64,000 nucleotides of DNA. Source: Caballeronia telluris. Its GTDB lineage: Bacteria > Pseudomonadota > Gammaproteobacteria > Burkholderiales > Burkholderiaceae. The notes beneath the pieces were generated by a model. It ran no database searches. It had not been told where the DNA came from and saw nothing but the letters and a program-made list of their open reading frames with translations. Shown in pieces: positions 41,931 through 51,476 of this stretch; the first letter of the stretch is position 1, and each line of letters starts with the position of its first letter. The translations under genes were made by a program, and so were the position numbers. The DNA lies in assembly GCF_001544495.1 (NCBI RefSeq), contig NZ_FCNZ02000007.1, positions 124,001-188,000 on the forward strand, written 5' to 3'.

Positions 41931-44336
41931 TTACGATTGTGCAGATGCTGCCGGTGCGGCGGGCGGCGTGCGGCGCGCGCCCGGCTCCGTCCTGAATACG
42001 AGTGGCAACGAAAAATAGAACGCCGCGCCGCCGCCGACGCTACCGTCGGCCCAGGTGCGGCCGTCGTGACGCTCGATGATGCGCCGCACGTTCGCGAGGC
42101 CGATGCCGGTGCCGTCGAACTCTTCCGCGCGATGCAGGCGCTGGAACACGCCGAAGAGCTTGCCGACATACTTCATGTCGAAACCGACGCCGTTATCGCG
42201 CACGCAGACGATGTGTTCGGTCGCCGTGGTGTCCGCGAATATCTCGATTTTCGCCGATTCGCGCGTGCGCGTATATTTCACCGCGTTCGACACCAGGTTG
42301 CGCATCGCGAGTTGCAGGAAGGTGGCGTCGGCGGTGACGCTCGGCAGCTCGCCGATCACCCATTCCACGTCGCGCCCGGCCGTGTCCGGCGCGAACTCGC
42401 CGACCACCGAGCTCACCAGCTGGTTCAGGTCGACCGAGGCGGGTCTGAGCGCCGCGCGGCCCATCTGCGAGAACGTCAGCAGGTCGTCGACGAGCGTGCC
42501 GGCAAAACGCGCCGATTGCAGCATGTTGTTAAGAAAGCGCAGGCTGCGCTCCGACATCCGCTCGCCTTCCTGTTCGCGCAGCAGGTCGCCATATCCGGCG
42601 ATGTGCCGAAGCGGCGCGCGCAAGTCGTGCGACACCGAATACGAGAACGCTTCGAGTTCCTTGTTCGCGCGCGTGAGTTCGGTCGCGAGCTGCGCCATTT
42701 CCTCGGCGCGCCGCAGCACGATATTGAGCATCGCCGCCCGAAACTCGCTCGCGATCTCGATCTCGACCGGGCGCCATTTCATCGAGTGATTGTGAATGGT
42801 TTCCAGCCACGGGGTAAAGTCGGTGCGCGGCGCGTTGCTGCCGTCCGCGGCGCGCAGCTTGACCGGCTCGCCCGCCCACTCGATCGTGCGCGTCACTTCT
42901 GGCCGGAACCACAGCAGGTAGTTGCGGAAGATCTGCGAGACCGGCACGGCGAGCACGCCGCATGCGGTATCCGTATGCTGCACGGCGCGCGGCCAGACGA
43001 GCGGCAGCGCGTCGGTGGCGTAGACGCCCGACGTGTTCGCGGCAAGCCACTGAGTGAGCGCGAGCACGGCATCCGCATCGGGCGTCGCACCGATCAGCGT
43101 CACCGCGTCGTCGACGACGATCGCCGCCCCGCCCGACGACGCGAAGCACATCATGTCCTCGGGCACCGAGCGCAGACCTTCGACGAAACTGTCGTGCTCG
43201 CCCATCGTGCCGATGAGGCGCGCCATCGTGCGGCGCAGGCTCAGCAGATAGCTGCTCTCCGCGCGCTCCTCCTTCGCCTCGATCTGCAGCGAGAGGATGT
43301 GCCCGAGATGCTCGACCGCCATGCGCACTTCGAACGGCACGAGCCGCGGATCGCGGTCGTGGCACGAGATGAGACCCCACAACTGCCCTCGCACGACGAT
43401 CGACACCGACATCGACGCATGCGTGCCCATGTTGCGCATGTACTCCAGATGCACGGGCGAAAAGCTGCGCAGCGTCGCGTAGGTGAGATCGGTCGGTCGG
43501 CCGGTGACGGGATTGACCGGTGGAACGAGCCGCGCGGGCGCGTTGTCGACGTTCGCGACGAGGCGGATACGGTTGCGCAGATAAAGCGCGCGCGCCTGGC
43601 GCGGAATGTCGGAGGCCGGAAAGAACTGGTTGAGGAACGAGGCATAGCTTTCGTCGCGGTCTTCGGCGAGCACGTGGCTCCTGCCTTCCTCGTCGAAGCG
43701 ATACAGCATCACGCGCCCGAAGCCCGTGATCGCGCGCACTTCATGCACCGCGAGACGCGCGAGTTCCGCGACCGTCGCGACGTCCTGCAGGCTGCGCGTG
43801 AAGGTGCGCACGAGCGGATACATCGACGCGAACACGTCGTCGCCAGCATGACGCGCGACTTCCAGCTCGACGATCAGGTTGCCGTCGTGCCGGTGCATCG
43901 TGACGTCGAATTCGGCGCCTTCGCTGTCGCGTATGGCAGGCTGCGCCGAGCGCGGCGCATGCAGCGGATTCTCGACGATGCCGAGATAAAGCGGCGCTTG
44001 ATCGAGTTGCGCCGTCGTGGCGGCGTGCGCGAGCCGCTCGGCGGTCACGCGTCCGAGCAATGCTTCGACCGGCTCGCCGAGCCAGGTTTCAACCGGCTTG
44101 CCCGTGAGCGTCGCGAGGTTGTCGCTTGCCTGCAGGATGCGCAGATCGTCGGACACCGCAAGCAGGTAGCCGTGCGGCTGGATGCCGCCTGGAATGTGGA
44201 TCGGCTCGGCATCGCAATCGCCGTTCGCGACGCCCGATTCGAGCGTGCGGCGTCGTGCGTCGGCATCGGGCGGCGGCGAGAAGCGCCGGGCTTCCGCGTT
44301 CGGCTCGTTAGATGGCGCACCCGGGTCCGTGCTCAT
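41931..44336 (-). CDS. bphP: Bacteriophytochrome histidine kinase
   Basis: Red/far-red photoreceptor kinase of 801 residues. The N-terminal chromophore Cys is Cys41 in CDAEPIHIPGGIQPHG, the biliverdin attachment site of bacterial phytochromes. PAS is followed by GAF, with the landmark FPASDIPRQARALY and YMRNMGTHASMSVSIVV, then PHY (about residues 330-510), HisKA (SYSVSHDLRAPLRHIAGYG) and HATPase (NLVSNAVKYT, DNGVGFDM, GTGIGLANVRRI). The start at 44336 overlaps the bphO stop by ATGA. Its chromophore would come from BphO. The longer open frame to 44795 is antisense coding of bphO and was rejected. Confidence 0.9.
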   Translation of the reverse strand: MSTDPGAPSNEPNAEARRFSPPPDADARRRTLESGVANGDCDAEPIHIPGGIQPHGYLLAVSDDLRILQASDNLATLTGKPVETWLGEPVEALLGRVTAERLAHAATTAQLDQAPLYLGIVENPLHAPRSAQPAIRDSEGAEFDVTMHRHDGNLIVELEVARHAGDDVFASMYPLVRTFTRSLQDVATVAELARLAVHEVRAITGFGRVMLYRFDEEGRSHVLAEDRDESYASFLNQFFPASDIPRQARALYLRNRIRLVANVDNAPARLVPPVNPVTGRPTDLTYATLRSFSPVHLEYMRNMGTHASMSVSIVVRGQLWGLISCHDRDPRLVPFEVRMAVEHLGHILSLQIEAKEERAESSYLLSLRRTMARLIGTMGEHDSFVEGLRSVPEDMMCFASSGGAAIVVDDAVTLIGATPDADAVLALTQWLAANTSGVYATDALPLVWPRAVQHTDTACGVLAVPVSQIFRNYLLWFRPEVTRTIEWAGEPVKLRAADGSNAPRTDFTPWLETIHNHSMKWRPVEIEIASEFRAAMLNIVLRRAEEMAQLATELTRANKELEAFSYSVSHDLRAPLRHIAGYGDLLREQEGERMSERSLRFLNNMLQSARFAGTLVDDLLTFSQMGRAALRPASVDLNQLVSSVVGEFAPDTAGRDVEWVIGELPSVTADATFLQLAMRNLVSNAVKYTRTRESAKIEIFADTTATEHIVCVRDNGVGFDMKYVGKLFGVFQRLHRAEEFDGTGIGLANVRRIIERHDGRTWADGSVGGGAAFYFSLPLVFRTEPGARRTPPAAPAASAQS

Positions 44337-44941
44337 GCGCCGGCTCCCGCTTCGACACGCGTTCTCGCGAGCCATCCATGCAGCCCGTCGAACGTCGCGA
44401 TGGCCGCCTTGATGGCGTCGTCGTGCTGCTCGGGTGCAACGCTCGCGGCGGCCGTCTCGCGAAACGCATTCCACATGCTGCCCGTGCGCGCGCCATAGCC
44501 GTCGAAGTACGCGTTGCCTTCGCCGTTCGCGAGACCGAAGAGGCGTGCCACATGCGGCGCGATGAAGCGGCCGCCGAGGGTCGAGCCTTCCATCACGTAC
44601 ATCGAACCGAATACGCGGCCGAGGCCCTCTAGCGCCGGCAGATCGACATCGGGATCGGCGAGCGGCACGGCGTCGGCGCGGCGTTGATCGCCCGTCAGCA
44701 CGCAGAGGTCGGCGGCAAGCAACGCGGCCCTGCGGCGCGCACCGAAGAATTCGCGCAGATGCGCGGGCATCCGTTGGCCTGCCGCGTTTTCCCACACGGC
44801 GACATAGCCGTAGAACCGTTCGAGCAGCGCGACATAGTCATCGCGCGGCCAGTCGTCGCGCATGAGGTCGAGTGCGTTCTCCAGCCGCGTGTGAGACGCG
44901 GCGGTTTCTTGCTTGAGACGGGCCAGGAGATCGTATTGCAT
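44333..44941 (-). CDS. bphO: Biliverdin-producing heme oxygenase
   Basis: Heme oxygenase of 202 residues. LKQETAASHTRLENAL contains the candidate proximal heme-ligand His, and YVMEGSTLGGRFIAPHVARL is the distal-helix region with its Gly-rich kink. It opens heme to biliverdin, the phytochrome chromophore, releasing iron and CO. It is the first gene of the operon and overlaps bphP by ATGA. The start MQYDLLA at 44941 begins the conserved region. The 274 bases upstream contain no other gene and presumably the operon promoter. Confidence 0.88.
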   Translation of the reverse strand: MQYDLLARLKQETAASHTRLENALDLMRDDWPRDDYVALLERFYGYVAVWENAAGQRMPAHLREFFGARRRAALLAADLCVLTGDQRRADAVPLADPDVDLPALEGLGRVFGSMYVMEGSTLGGRFIAPHVARLFGLANGEGNAYFDGYGARTGSMWNAFRETAAASVAPEQHDDAIKAAIATFDGLHGWLARTRVEAGAGA

Positions 44942-45215
44942 GTTCCATTCGGTTTCGGCGTCCGCACGCGAAGCGGGACACCGGGTTGTTGCGTGACGCG
45001 CGGGCGAGGTCGTTCGATGCATCGATGGAGTCACATAGCAGTGCGACCGCATCGCGATTGAGAAATTCTCCGTCGGTATCGCTTACCGGGCGAGCGCGCT
45101 TCTTATGCTGCCCGATCGGTATAAATGCCAGCCTGTGCTGCGCCTTATAGATGAAGCGCGCGTGGCCGCGTGTTGCGAATCATTCTACGCAACGATGCCA
45201 GCCTTTGCCACGCGC

Positions 45216-45518
45216 TCAGGCCCCCTTCGCGCCCTTGTCCGGGCTGTTCACGTTTGCGTGCTCGCCGCGCTGAGTCTGCTTCTGGTACTCGCCGCCGCCG
45301 CGCCGGTCGGTGTCGACGAGCCCTCGCTCGACATCGCGATGCGCCTGCTCGCCGACTTCGCGCGTGCCTTCTTCATGCTGCGATTCCACGCTCTGATCGG
45401 CTTCGTGCGGCAGCGGCGCGTCGCTCGCGTCATCGCGCTTCTGCTGAGCCGCATCGCGGCCTTCCAGTTCGCGGCCATGATCGGTCACGCCTTCGGGTTC
45501 ATTCGTCGATTGCTTCAT
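45216..45518 (-). CDS. Small hydrophilic protein after ligD
   Basis: Predicted 100-residue, highly charged and probably disordered protein (MKQSTNEPEGVTDHGREL..., many Asp, Glu, Arg, Gln). AGGAGG lies a few bases before the ATG, and the gene begins 30 bases after the ligD stop on the same strand, so it belongs to the ku-ligD transcript. It has no recognised domain. Proteins of this type with a VERGLVDTDRRG-like motif are frequent in Burkholderia, but no function is known to me. Confidence 0.6.
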   Translation of the reverse strand: MKQSTNEPEGVTDHGRELEGRDAAQQKRDDASDAPLPHEADQSVESQHEEGTREVGEQAHRDVERGLVDTDRRGGGEYQKQTQRGEHANVNSPDKGAKGA

Positions 45519-45548
45519 TCGAGCCTCCTGTCCGTTCGGGTTGACGTC

Positions 45549-48296
45549 TCACTTGCCTTCTATGCCGAGACGCTTTTTCATCGCGACGGTCAGGCGCTGG
45601 CGCTTCTTGCCGTAGCCCGCCCAAGGATCGGCGCGAAGCGAATCGAGCCGCTCACGCACGTTGCCGATGTTCCACTGGTCGCCGCTTTTTACCTCGTCGA
45701 GTTCGTTCCAGTCGATGGTCACCGATGCGCCCATGCCCGGCCGCGCGCGCAGCGAGAACGCCGCGACCGTGCTGGAGCCGCGGTTGTTGCGCAGATAGTC
45801 GATGAAGATCTTGCCCTTCCTGTTCTGCATGCCCATCTTCGCGGAGAAGAGCTTCGGCAGCGTGCTCGCCATGTGCTGTGCGACCGCCTGCGAGAAGCCT
45901 TTGACCTCGTCCCAGCCCGCCTGCTTCGCGATCGGCACGACCACGTGCAGGCCCTTGCCGCCGCTCGTCTTGCAGAACGCCTCGAGCCCGAGTTCGCCGA
46001 GCAGTTCCTTCGTCAGCCGTGCGGCCTCGATCATGCGCTCCCAGCCGACGCCCTCGCCCGGATCGAGATCGAACACCATGCGGTCGGGCTTTTCGATCGA
46101 CGATGCGAGCGCGTTCCACGTGTGCAGTTCGACCGTGCCCATCTGCGCGGTGCCGACGAGCGCCCCGGCCGATTCGATCGTCAACAGCGGCGGGTGTCCC
46201 GGGTCGATGCCCTCGTGCTGCGTGATGTGCGGGATCGCGAGCCGCGCGCTGTGCTTCTGGAAGAACAGTTCACCGGCGATATCCTCGGGCGCGCGCACGA
46301 GCGACACCGGGCGATCCTGCAGATGCGGCAGCATCGCGTCCGCGACCGACTCGTAGTAGTTCACGACGTCGATCTTGCGGATGCCCGCCGACTTGTCGAT
46401 CACGCGTTCGGGGTGGCTGATCTTCACGCCCGCGACGGAACTCGCGTCCTTCGACGACGCTGTCTTCTTCGCGGCGGTTTTCTTGACCGCGGCCTTTCTC
46501 GCCGGCTTCGCCGTCTCTTCGGCTGCCTGCTCTTCGACCTGCCCGGCCGGCTTCGGCTCTTCCCTGACGATCTGCCGCGCCGGCTTGTCGCTGCGCAGGC
46601 TGACGAACGATGCTTGCCTCACGATGCGCTCCTTGGTCCATTCAGCGAAATTGCACTCCGCGACCAGCTCGGGTTTGACCCAATGCACGCGCGTGCGGCT
46701 CCTTTCCACGGGCTCGCGCGCAAAGGGCATCTTGCCGGTTTCGCGCTTGTCGAGTTCCTGCTTGATCTCGCGCAGCATCGACTGGTCGAAGCCACTGCCG
46801 ACGCGCCCCGCATACTGCAGCTTGCCGCTCGCATCGTAGACGCCGAGCAGGAGCGCGCCGAAGTGCCCGCGGCTGCCCGACGGCTCGGAGTACCCGCCGA
46901 TCACGAATTCCTGGCGGCGCCGGCACTTGAGCTTGATCCACGCGCTGCTGCGGCCCGACATATACGTGCTGTCGATGCGCTTGCCGATGATGCCTTCGAG
47001 CGCCATGTCGCATGCGCTTTTCAGCAGGTCGTCGGGCTTGAACGCGAAGTCGTCGGAGAAGCGCAGCACGGGATCGTCGACGGGTTCGATCAGCGCCTTG
47101 AGGATCGCGCGCCGCTGCACGAGCGGCACCTGGCGCAGGTCGTAGCCGTTCAGGAACGGCACGTCGAACCAGTAGACGACGATGTCCTGCGGACGGCCCG
47201 CATCGAATGCATTCTGCAGCGCCTGGAAGTCCGGCAGACCGCGATCGTCGAGCACGACGGCTTCGCCGTCGAGCCAGCCGCTGTCGATCTCCAGCTTATC
47301 GAGGGCCTTCACCTGCCGGCTGAATTTCGCGGTCCAGTCGTTGCCGTTGCGAGTCCAGATCTGCACGCCACCCGACGACGACGCCGACCAGTCGATGCGC
47401 GCGAGCACGCGATAGCCGTCGAACTTGATCTCGTAGGACCAGTCGTCGCCATCCGGCGCGGCATCGACGAGCGTGGCGAGTTGCGGCTTGAGCGTCGCGG
47501 GCAGCTTCGCTTTGGCCGCGCCTTCGACCGACGGCTCGTGCGCAAGCGTGCGCAGCGACTCGGCATTGCGATTCGCCACGATGTCGGGACGGTCGTCCTT
47601 CGCCGGCTTCTTCGACGCTTTCGCCGCGGTCTTTTTGACGGGCGCCTTGCGTTCGGTGCGCGCAATGATTTCGCCCTTCTTGTTGCGCGCGCCGAGCGAG
47701 TCGGTAAGCACGCTGCCGGGCTTCTTCAGGAGGATGTCGTAGTCGGCTTCGGCGCGCGCATCGTCGTCGCGTTCCTTGATGAGGAGCCACTGTTCCTTGT
47801 CGCCGTTGCCGCGCATGTGGCTGCGCACGAGCGTCCAGCCGCCATGCAGCTTTTCGCCGTCGAGCCTGAACTTGAGCTTGCCCTTCTCGTACGATTCGAG
47901 CGCTTCGCGGATCGTGCCCGACTGCGGCTCCCACGTGCCGCGATCCCATACGATCACGCTGCCGGCGCCGTAGTTGCCTTCGGGAATCTCGCCTTCGAAG
48001 GAGCCGTAGTCGAGCGGATGATCCTCGACGTGCACCGCAAGCCGCTTCACCGAGGGATCGAGGCTCGGTCCTTTCGGCACGGCCCACGACTTGAGCGTGC
48101 CGTCGAGTTCGAGACGGAAGTCGTAATGAAGGCGCCGCGCGTCGTGTTCCTGGATCACGAACGACAACGCTTTCGACTGCGCGGGTGCCTTCTTCGTGGC
48201 CGCCTTTTTTGCTGCCGCCTTGGCCGCGCGGCCCGACGGCTCGGGCGTGTCGTCGAAGCGGCGCTTGCGCTGGTAAGTGTCGAGTTTTCCGGGCAT
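45549..48296 (-). CDS. ligD: DNA ligase D (non-homologous end joining)
   Basis: Three-domain repair enzyme of 915 residues in the order phosphoesterase-ligase-polymerase. The phosphoesterase has FVIQEHDARRLHYDFRLEL. The ATP-dependent ligase has YEIKFDGYR with adenylated Lys291, then GWLDGEAVVLDD and ALEGIIGKR. The primase-like polymerase has the acidic pair MVFDLDPGEGV and SGGKGLHVVVPI. Lys/Ala-rich linkers separate the domains. It partners Ku, encoded 67 bases upstream, to end-process and seal double-strand breaks. The start at 48296 (MPGKLDTYQRKR) is used; the longer frame overlaps ku. Very long antisense frames here are shadows. Confidence 0.9.
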   Translation of the reverse strand: MPGKLDTYQRKRRFDDTPEPSGRAAKAAAKKAATKKAPAQSKALSFVIQEHDARRLHYDFRLELDGTLKSWAVPKGPSLDPSVKRLAVHVEDHPLDYGSFEGEIPEGNYGAGSVIVWDRGTWEPQSGTIREALESYEKGKLKFRLDGEKLHGGWTLVRSHMRGNGDKEQWLLIKERDDDARAEADYDILLKKPGSVLTDSLGARNKKGEIIARTERKAPVKKTAAKASKKPAKDDRPDIVANRNAESLRTLAHEPSVEGAAKAKLPATLKPQLATLVDAAPDGDDWSYEIKFDGYRVLARIDWSASSSGGVQIWTRNGNDWTAKFSRQVKALDKLEIDSGWLDGEAVVLDDRGLPDFQALQNAFDAGRPQDIVVYWFDVPFLNGYDLRQVPLVQRRAILKALIEPVDDPVLRFSDDFAFKPDDLLKSACDMALEGIIGKRIDSTYMSGRSSAWIKLKCRRRQEFVIGGYSEPSGSRGHFGALLLGVYDASGKLQYAGRVGSGFDQSMLREIKQELDKRETGKMPFAREPVERSRTRVHWVKPELVAECNFAEWTKERIVRQASFVSLRSDKPARQIVREEPKPAGQVEEQAAEETAKPARKAAVKKTAAKKTASSKDASSVAGVKISHPERVIDKSAGIRKIDVVNYYESVADAMLPHLQDRPVSLVRAPEDIAGELFFQKHSARLAIPHITQHEGIDPGHPPLLTIESAGALVGTAQMGTVELHTWNALASSIEKPDRMVFDLDPGEGVGWERMIEAARLTKELLGELGLEAFCKTSGGKGLHVVVPIAKQAGWDEVKGFSQAVAQHMASTLPKLFSAKMGMQNRKGKIFIDYLRNNRGSSTVAAFSLRARPGMGASVTIDWNELDEVKSGDQWNIGNVRERLDSLRADPWAGYGKKRQRLTVAMKKRLGIEGK

Positions 48297-48363
48297 CGCA
48301 GTCGTGTGCTGTCGTTCTTCGGTGATCGTATGTCGTCGCGATGGCGGCGCACGCGCGCGACGT

Positions 48364-49272
48364 TCAGGCGCGCTTGCGACGCGTCGTCTTGCGGGCAGGA
48401 CGCGCGGGCGCTTCTTCGCCGCTTTCGTCGTTGCCTTCGTCTTCGCCTTCATCGGCGGCGCCGCGCTTCGCAGGCTTGCCCTTCTTCAGGCTGCGCTTGA
48501 GGAGTTCGGACAGGTCCAGAATCTCCGCCGACGATGGGCGCTCGCCCGACTCGTGCACTTCCGCGATTTCGGCCGTCTTGCCTTCGCGCACCTTCTTGTC
48601 GACGAGCGCCATGATGTCGTCGCGGAACGTGTCGTGATATTTCGCGGGGTCCCAGCTATCGCTCATGTCTTCAATCAGGCGCTTCGCCATCTCCAGTTCC
48701 TTCGGCGTGACGCCGGCCTTCTTGGTGTCCTCGTCGGGGAACTTGAACTGACTGAAGTCGCGCACTTCGTCGGCCCAGCGCAGCGTTTCGAGCGCAAGCG
48801 CGGGACCGACCGGAATCAGCGCCGCCAGATGCTGCTTGTTGTGCAGCACGACGCTTGCGATGCCGATCTTGCCGCTGTCCTTGAGCGCATCGCGCAAGAG
48901 CGCATACACCTTCTCGCCCTTGCCATCGGGCGCGAGGTAATACGGCGTGTCGAGCGAGAGGAACGAGATGTCGGGCGCGTCGATGAAGGCGAGGATATCG
49001 ACCGTCTGCGTCGATTCGGGATTGGCCGAGCGGATCTCGGCGTCGCTCATCACGACGTACTTGCCCTTTTCGTACTCGAAGCCGCGCACGATGTTGTCGC
49101 GCGTGACTTCCTTGCCGGTGTTCTTGTTGATCTGCTTGTAGCCGATGGGGTCCATCGAACGCTTGTCGAGCAGATTGAAGCCGACTTTCTCCGACTGCGT
49201 CGCTGGATAGAGTTGCACGGGCACGTGGACCAGCCCGAAGCTGATCGCGCCTTTCCAGATCATGTGCGGCAT
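48364..49272 (-). CDS. ku: Ku protein (non-homologous end joining)
   Basis: Bacterial Ku homodimer subunit of 302 residues. The start MIWKGAISFGLVHVPVQLYPAT is characteristic. The Ku core includes YKQINKNTGKEV, YYLAPDGKGEKVYALLRDAL and LETLRWADEVRD. The C-terminal tail is Lys/Arg-rich (RPARKTTRRKRA) and may contact DNA or recruit LigD. It binds DNA ends and hands them to LigD, encoded directly downstream. Confidence 0.9.
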   Translation of the reverse strand: MPHMIWKGAISFGLVHVPVQLYPATQSEKVGFNLLDKRSMDPIGYKQINKNTGKEVTRDNIVRGFEYEKGKYVVMSDAEIRSANPESTQTVDILAFIDAPDISFLSLDTPYYLAPDGKGEKVYALLRDALKDSGKIGIASVVLHNKQHLAALIPVGPALALETLRWADEVRDFSQFKFPDEDTKKAGVTPKELEMAKRLIEDMSDSWDPAKYHDTFRDDIMALVDKKVREGKTAEIAEVHESGERPSSAEILDLSELLKRSLKKGKPAKRGAADEGEDEGNDESGEEAPARPARKTTRRKRA

Positions 49273-49673
49273 CGCGATTCCTCGCTCGAACCTGACTCGG
49301 TGCGCGTTGGGGTTGAGAAGCTTGCGGCCTCGCGTCGCCCTGAATGGCGGCGCTCCTCGGTGCCCGCAGGAAACATGCCAGACGCCGGGCCGCGTGGGCT
49401 TCGCGCCGAGCGCGGCCGGACAGGGTCGGCGTTAGTCATCATCGTGCGATGACGAGCGCGCCGTTATGCGAAGCCGGCCTGTAAGGATTGCCGCGACGAG
49501 GCATTTATTCACCGGATCGTACGTCGGCGCGGGATGTGAAGGCGCAGTCCTGAAGGCGGGTTTTGAAAATGTGCGGAAGCCGCCCGGCGCGCCGGGTCGC
49601 GTGGTCAGGATGGCTCGACCGTTAGTTGCGTATTTGCCGAGAGACGATGCCGTCCGCATCGTCGATCGAACCG
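49273..49673. other. Intergenic region upstream of ku
   Basis: About 400 bases with no gene I can support. Short open frames on the minus strand (for example 49432-49794) lack ribosome sites and run into a real gene. It presumably includes the ku promoter. Confidence 0.4.
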
Positions 49674-50243
49674 CTATTTGCGTGCTGCGCTCACCGTGAG
49701 CTGAGTGCCATCGGTCAACGTGACGGTCTTCGAGCCGCCGGTCGTCGGCATCGAGAATCGCACGATCTGGCTCAGGCGCTGCTCGACCGGACATTGCAGC
49801 GCCTTGCCGCTCACCATCACCTTGTTCGTGCCGCTCGGCGCGCGCGCCTGGAAGCTCAGCTGAACGTTGGCCGAACCGTTGTCGCCGACCACCGATGCAA
49901 AGCGGATCTGCACCTGCCTGACCGCCGCGCCTTCGGCATTGCGCGCGAGGCCCGAGGCGCCGGGACAGTCGTCGGGGACCGCCTTCGCTCCGCCGGGCGC
50001 CGCGCTCTGCCAGGTGAAATCGTCAGTCTGGCCCGAGCGAATGGTGCGCGTCTCCTGCTGGTTGCCGTAGGTTTTCGACGCCATCTTGACCGTGTACTTG
50101 ATCGGTCCGTCATTGGACGCACCGTCCTGGACCTTGATGCCAGGGGTCGCGTTGGCGGCCGGCGCGCACACGCCGAGCGCCGCACCGAGTGCGAGCGCCG
50201 CGATGCCGGTTCGAAAGCGACAGACGTTCAGACGACGGTTCAT
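49674..50243 (-). CDS. Exported protein, unknown function (possibly DUF6013)
   Basis: Predicted 189-residue protein with a signal peptide (ALALGAALGVCAPAANA-TPG, cleavage near residue 31). The mature domain is beta-rich with GPIKYTVKMASKTYG, QETRTIRSGQTDDFTWQ and SGKALQCPVEQRLSQIVRF, and two Cys that could pair. GGAGGTG six bases before the ATG at 50243 fixes the start. The pattern reminds me of DUF6013 proteins in Burkholderia, but I cannot confirm it. Confidence 0.62.
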   Translation of the reverse strand: MNRRLNVCRFRTGIAALALGAALGVCAPAANATPGIKVQDGASNDGPIKYTVKMASKTYGNQQETRTIRSGQTDDFTWQSAAPGGAKAVPDDCPGASGLARNAEGAAVRQVQIRFASVVGDNGSANVQLSFQARAPSGTNKVMVSGKALQCPVEQRLSQIVRFSMPTTGGSKTVTLTDGTQLTVSAARK

Positions 50244-50403
50244 GCCGGCACCTCCGGGTGGGACGTCGACGCGAAACGAGCCAGGCGCGGTACGCGCCTC
50301 GCCGGATGTCACGCGAGCCGATCCAGTCTAGCGCGGCGCACGTCCGGCGGGCTTAGGGAAAACCCGCGCGCGCCGCTGGCGTCGTCACGTCGCTTCGCGC
50401 TGT

Positions 50404-51420
50404 TCAGAAGCCCGTCAAAACCAGCTTGCCGATCGCGCGCCCTTCTTCCAGCAGCCGGTGCGCCTCGCGCAGGTTCGCCGCGTCGATCCGTCCGAGGTCG
50501 CGGCCGAGCGTCGTCGTGAGCGTGCCTGCGTCGATCAGTCGCGCCACCTCCGAGAGCAGCTTGTGCTGCTCGATCATGTCCGGCGTGCCGAACATCGAAC
50601 GCGTGAACATGAACTCCCAATGAAACGCGGCGCTTTTCGCCTTCAGAAGACCGATGTCGAGCGGCCCGCTGTTCTCGACGATCGAGCAGATTCCGCCCTG
50701 CGGCTTGATGACTTGCGCCGCGGCCGGGAAATGCTTGTCGGTGTCGTTGAAGATCAGCACGTAGTCGACCTCGGCGAAGCCTGCCCCCTGGAGTTGCTTC
50801 GGGATGTCGTCGAAATGGTTGACGATGTGATCCGCGCCCAGCTCCGTCGCCCATTTCGCCGACTCGGGCCGCGATGCGGTCGCGATCACCGTCAGCTTCG
50901 CGACCTTCTTCGCGAGCTGGATGCCGATCGACCCGACGCCGCCCGCGCCGCCGACGATCAGCACCGACTTGCCCTCGTCCGCGCCTTCGGGCGACACCTT
51001 GAGGCGCTCGAAGAGCGCTTCCCACGCGGTGATGGTCGTGAGCGGGAGCGCCGCCGCGTGCGTGAAATCGAGCGACTTCGGCTTCGCACCGACGATCCGC
51101 TCGTCGACCAGATGAAACTCGCTGTTCGCGCCCTGCCGCGTGATGCTGCCCGCGTAGTACACGGCGTCGCCGGGCTTGAAGAGCGACACCTCCGGGCCGA
51201 CCGCCTCAACGACGCCCGCCGCGTCCCAGCCGAGCACGCGCGGCGTCTCTTCGACCTTGTCCTTCGGCGCGCGAACCTTGGTGTCGACCGGGTTGACCGC
51301 GATCGCTTCGATTCTGACGAGCAGATCGCGGCCGGTCGGCACGGGTTTGTCGAGTTCGATGTCGATCAGCGCTTCCGGATTCGAGATCGGAAGGTAATGG
51401 GTCAGGCCGATGGCTTTCAT
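50404..51420 (-). CDS. Zinc-type alcohol dehydrogenase family protein / quinone oxidoreductase
   Basis: MDR-superfamily oxidoreductase of 338 residues. The GroES-like N-terminal half (VRIEAIAVNPVDTKVR, VLGWDAAGVVEAVGPEV) and the NADPH-binding half (VLIVGGAGGVGSIGIQLAK) are complete. The catalytic and structural zinc Cys ligands of true alcohol dehydrogenases are absent, so it is closer to quinone-oxidoreductase-like members despite the usual family name. The substrate is unknown. It lies 56 bases downstream of the P450 gene on the same strand. Confidence 0.8.
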   Translation of the reverse strand: MKAIGLTHYLPISNPEALIDIELDKPVPTGRDLLVRIEAIAVNPVDTKVRAPKDKVEETPRVLGWDAAGVVEAVGPEVSLFKPGDAVYYAGSITRQGANSEFHLVDERIVGAKPKSLDFTHAAALPLTTITAWEALFERLKVSPEGADEGKSVLIVGGAGGVGSIGIQLAKKVAKLTVIATASRPESAKWATELGADHIVNHFDDIPKQLQGAGFAEVDYVLIFNDTDKHFPAAAQVIKPQGGICSIVENSGPLDIGLLKAKSAAFHWEFMFTRSMFGTPDMIEQHKLLSEVARLIDAGTLTTTLGRDLGRIDAANLREAHRLLEEGRAIGKLVLTGF

Positions 51421-51476
51421 GGTGCTCCTTCAATGAACATGCGATGGTTTTGCAAAGCGAGGACCCGATGCTAAGC

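Noticed and set aside
41937..44498. Plus-strand open frame of 853 codons across bphP
   Set aside because: Shadow of bphP; Arg/His-rich and no start signals.
45105..48500. Plus-strand open frame of 1131 codons
   Set aside because: Antisense to ligD and its small neighbour. Its composition is that of a high-GC shadow frame, without domains.
49432..49794. 120-codon minus-strand open frame upstream of ku
   Set aside because: Overlaps the end of the secreted-protein gene in another frame and has no start signals.
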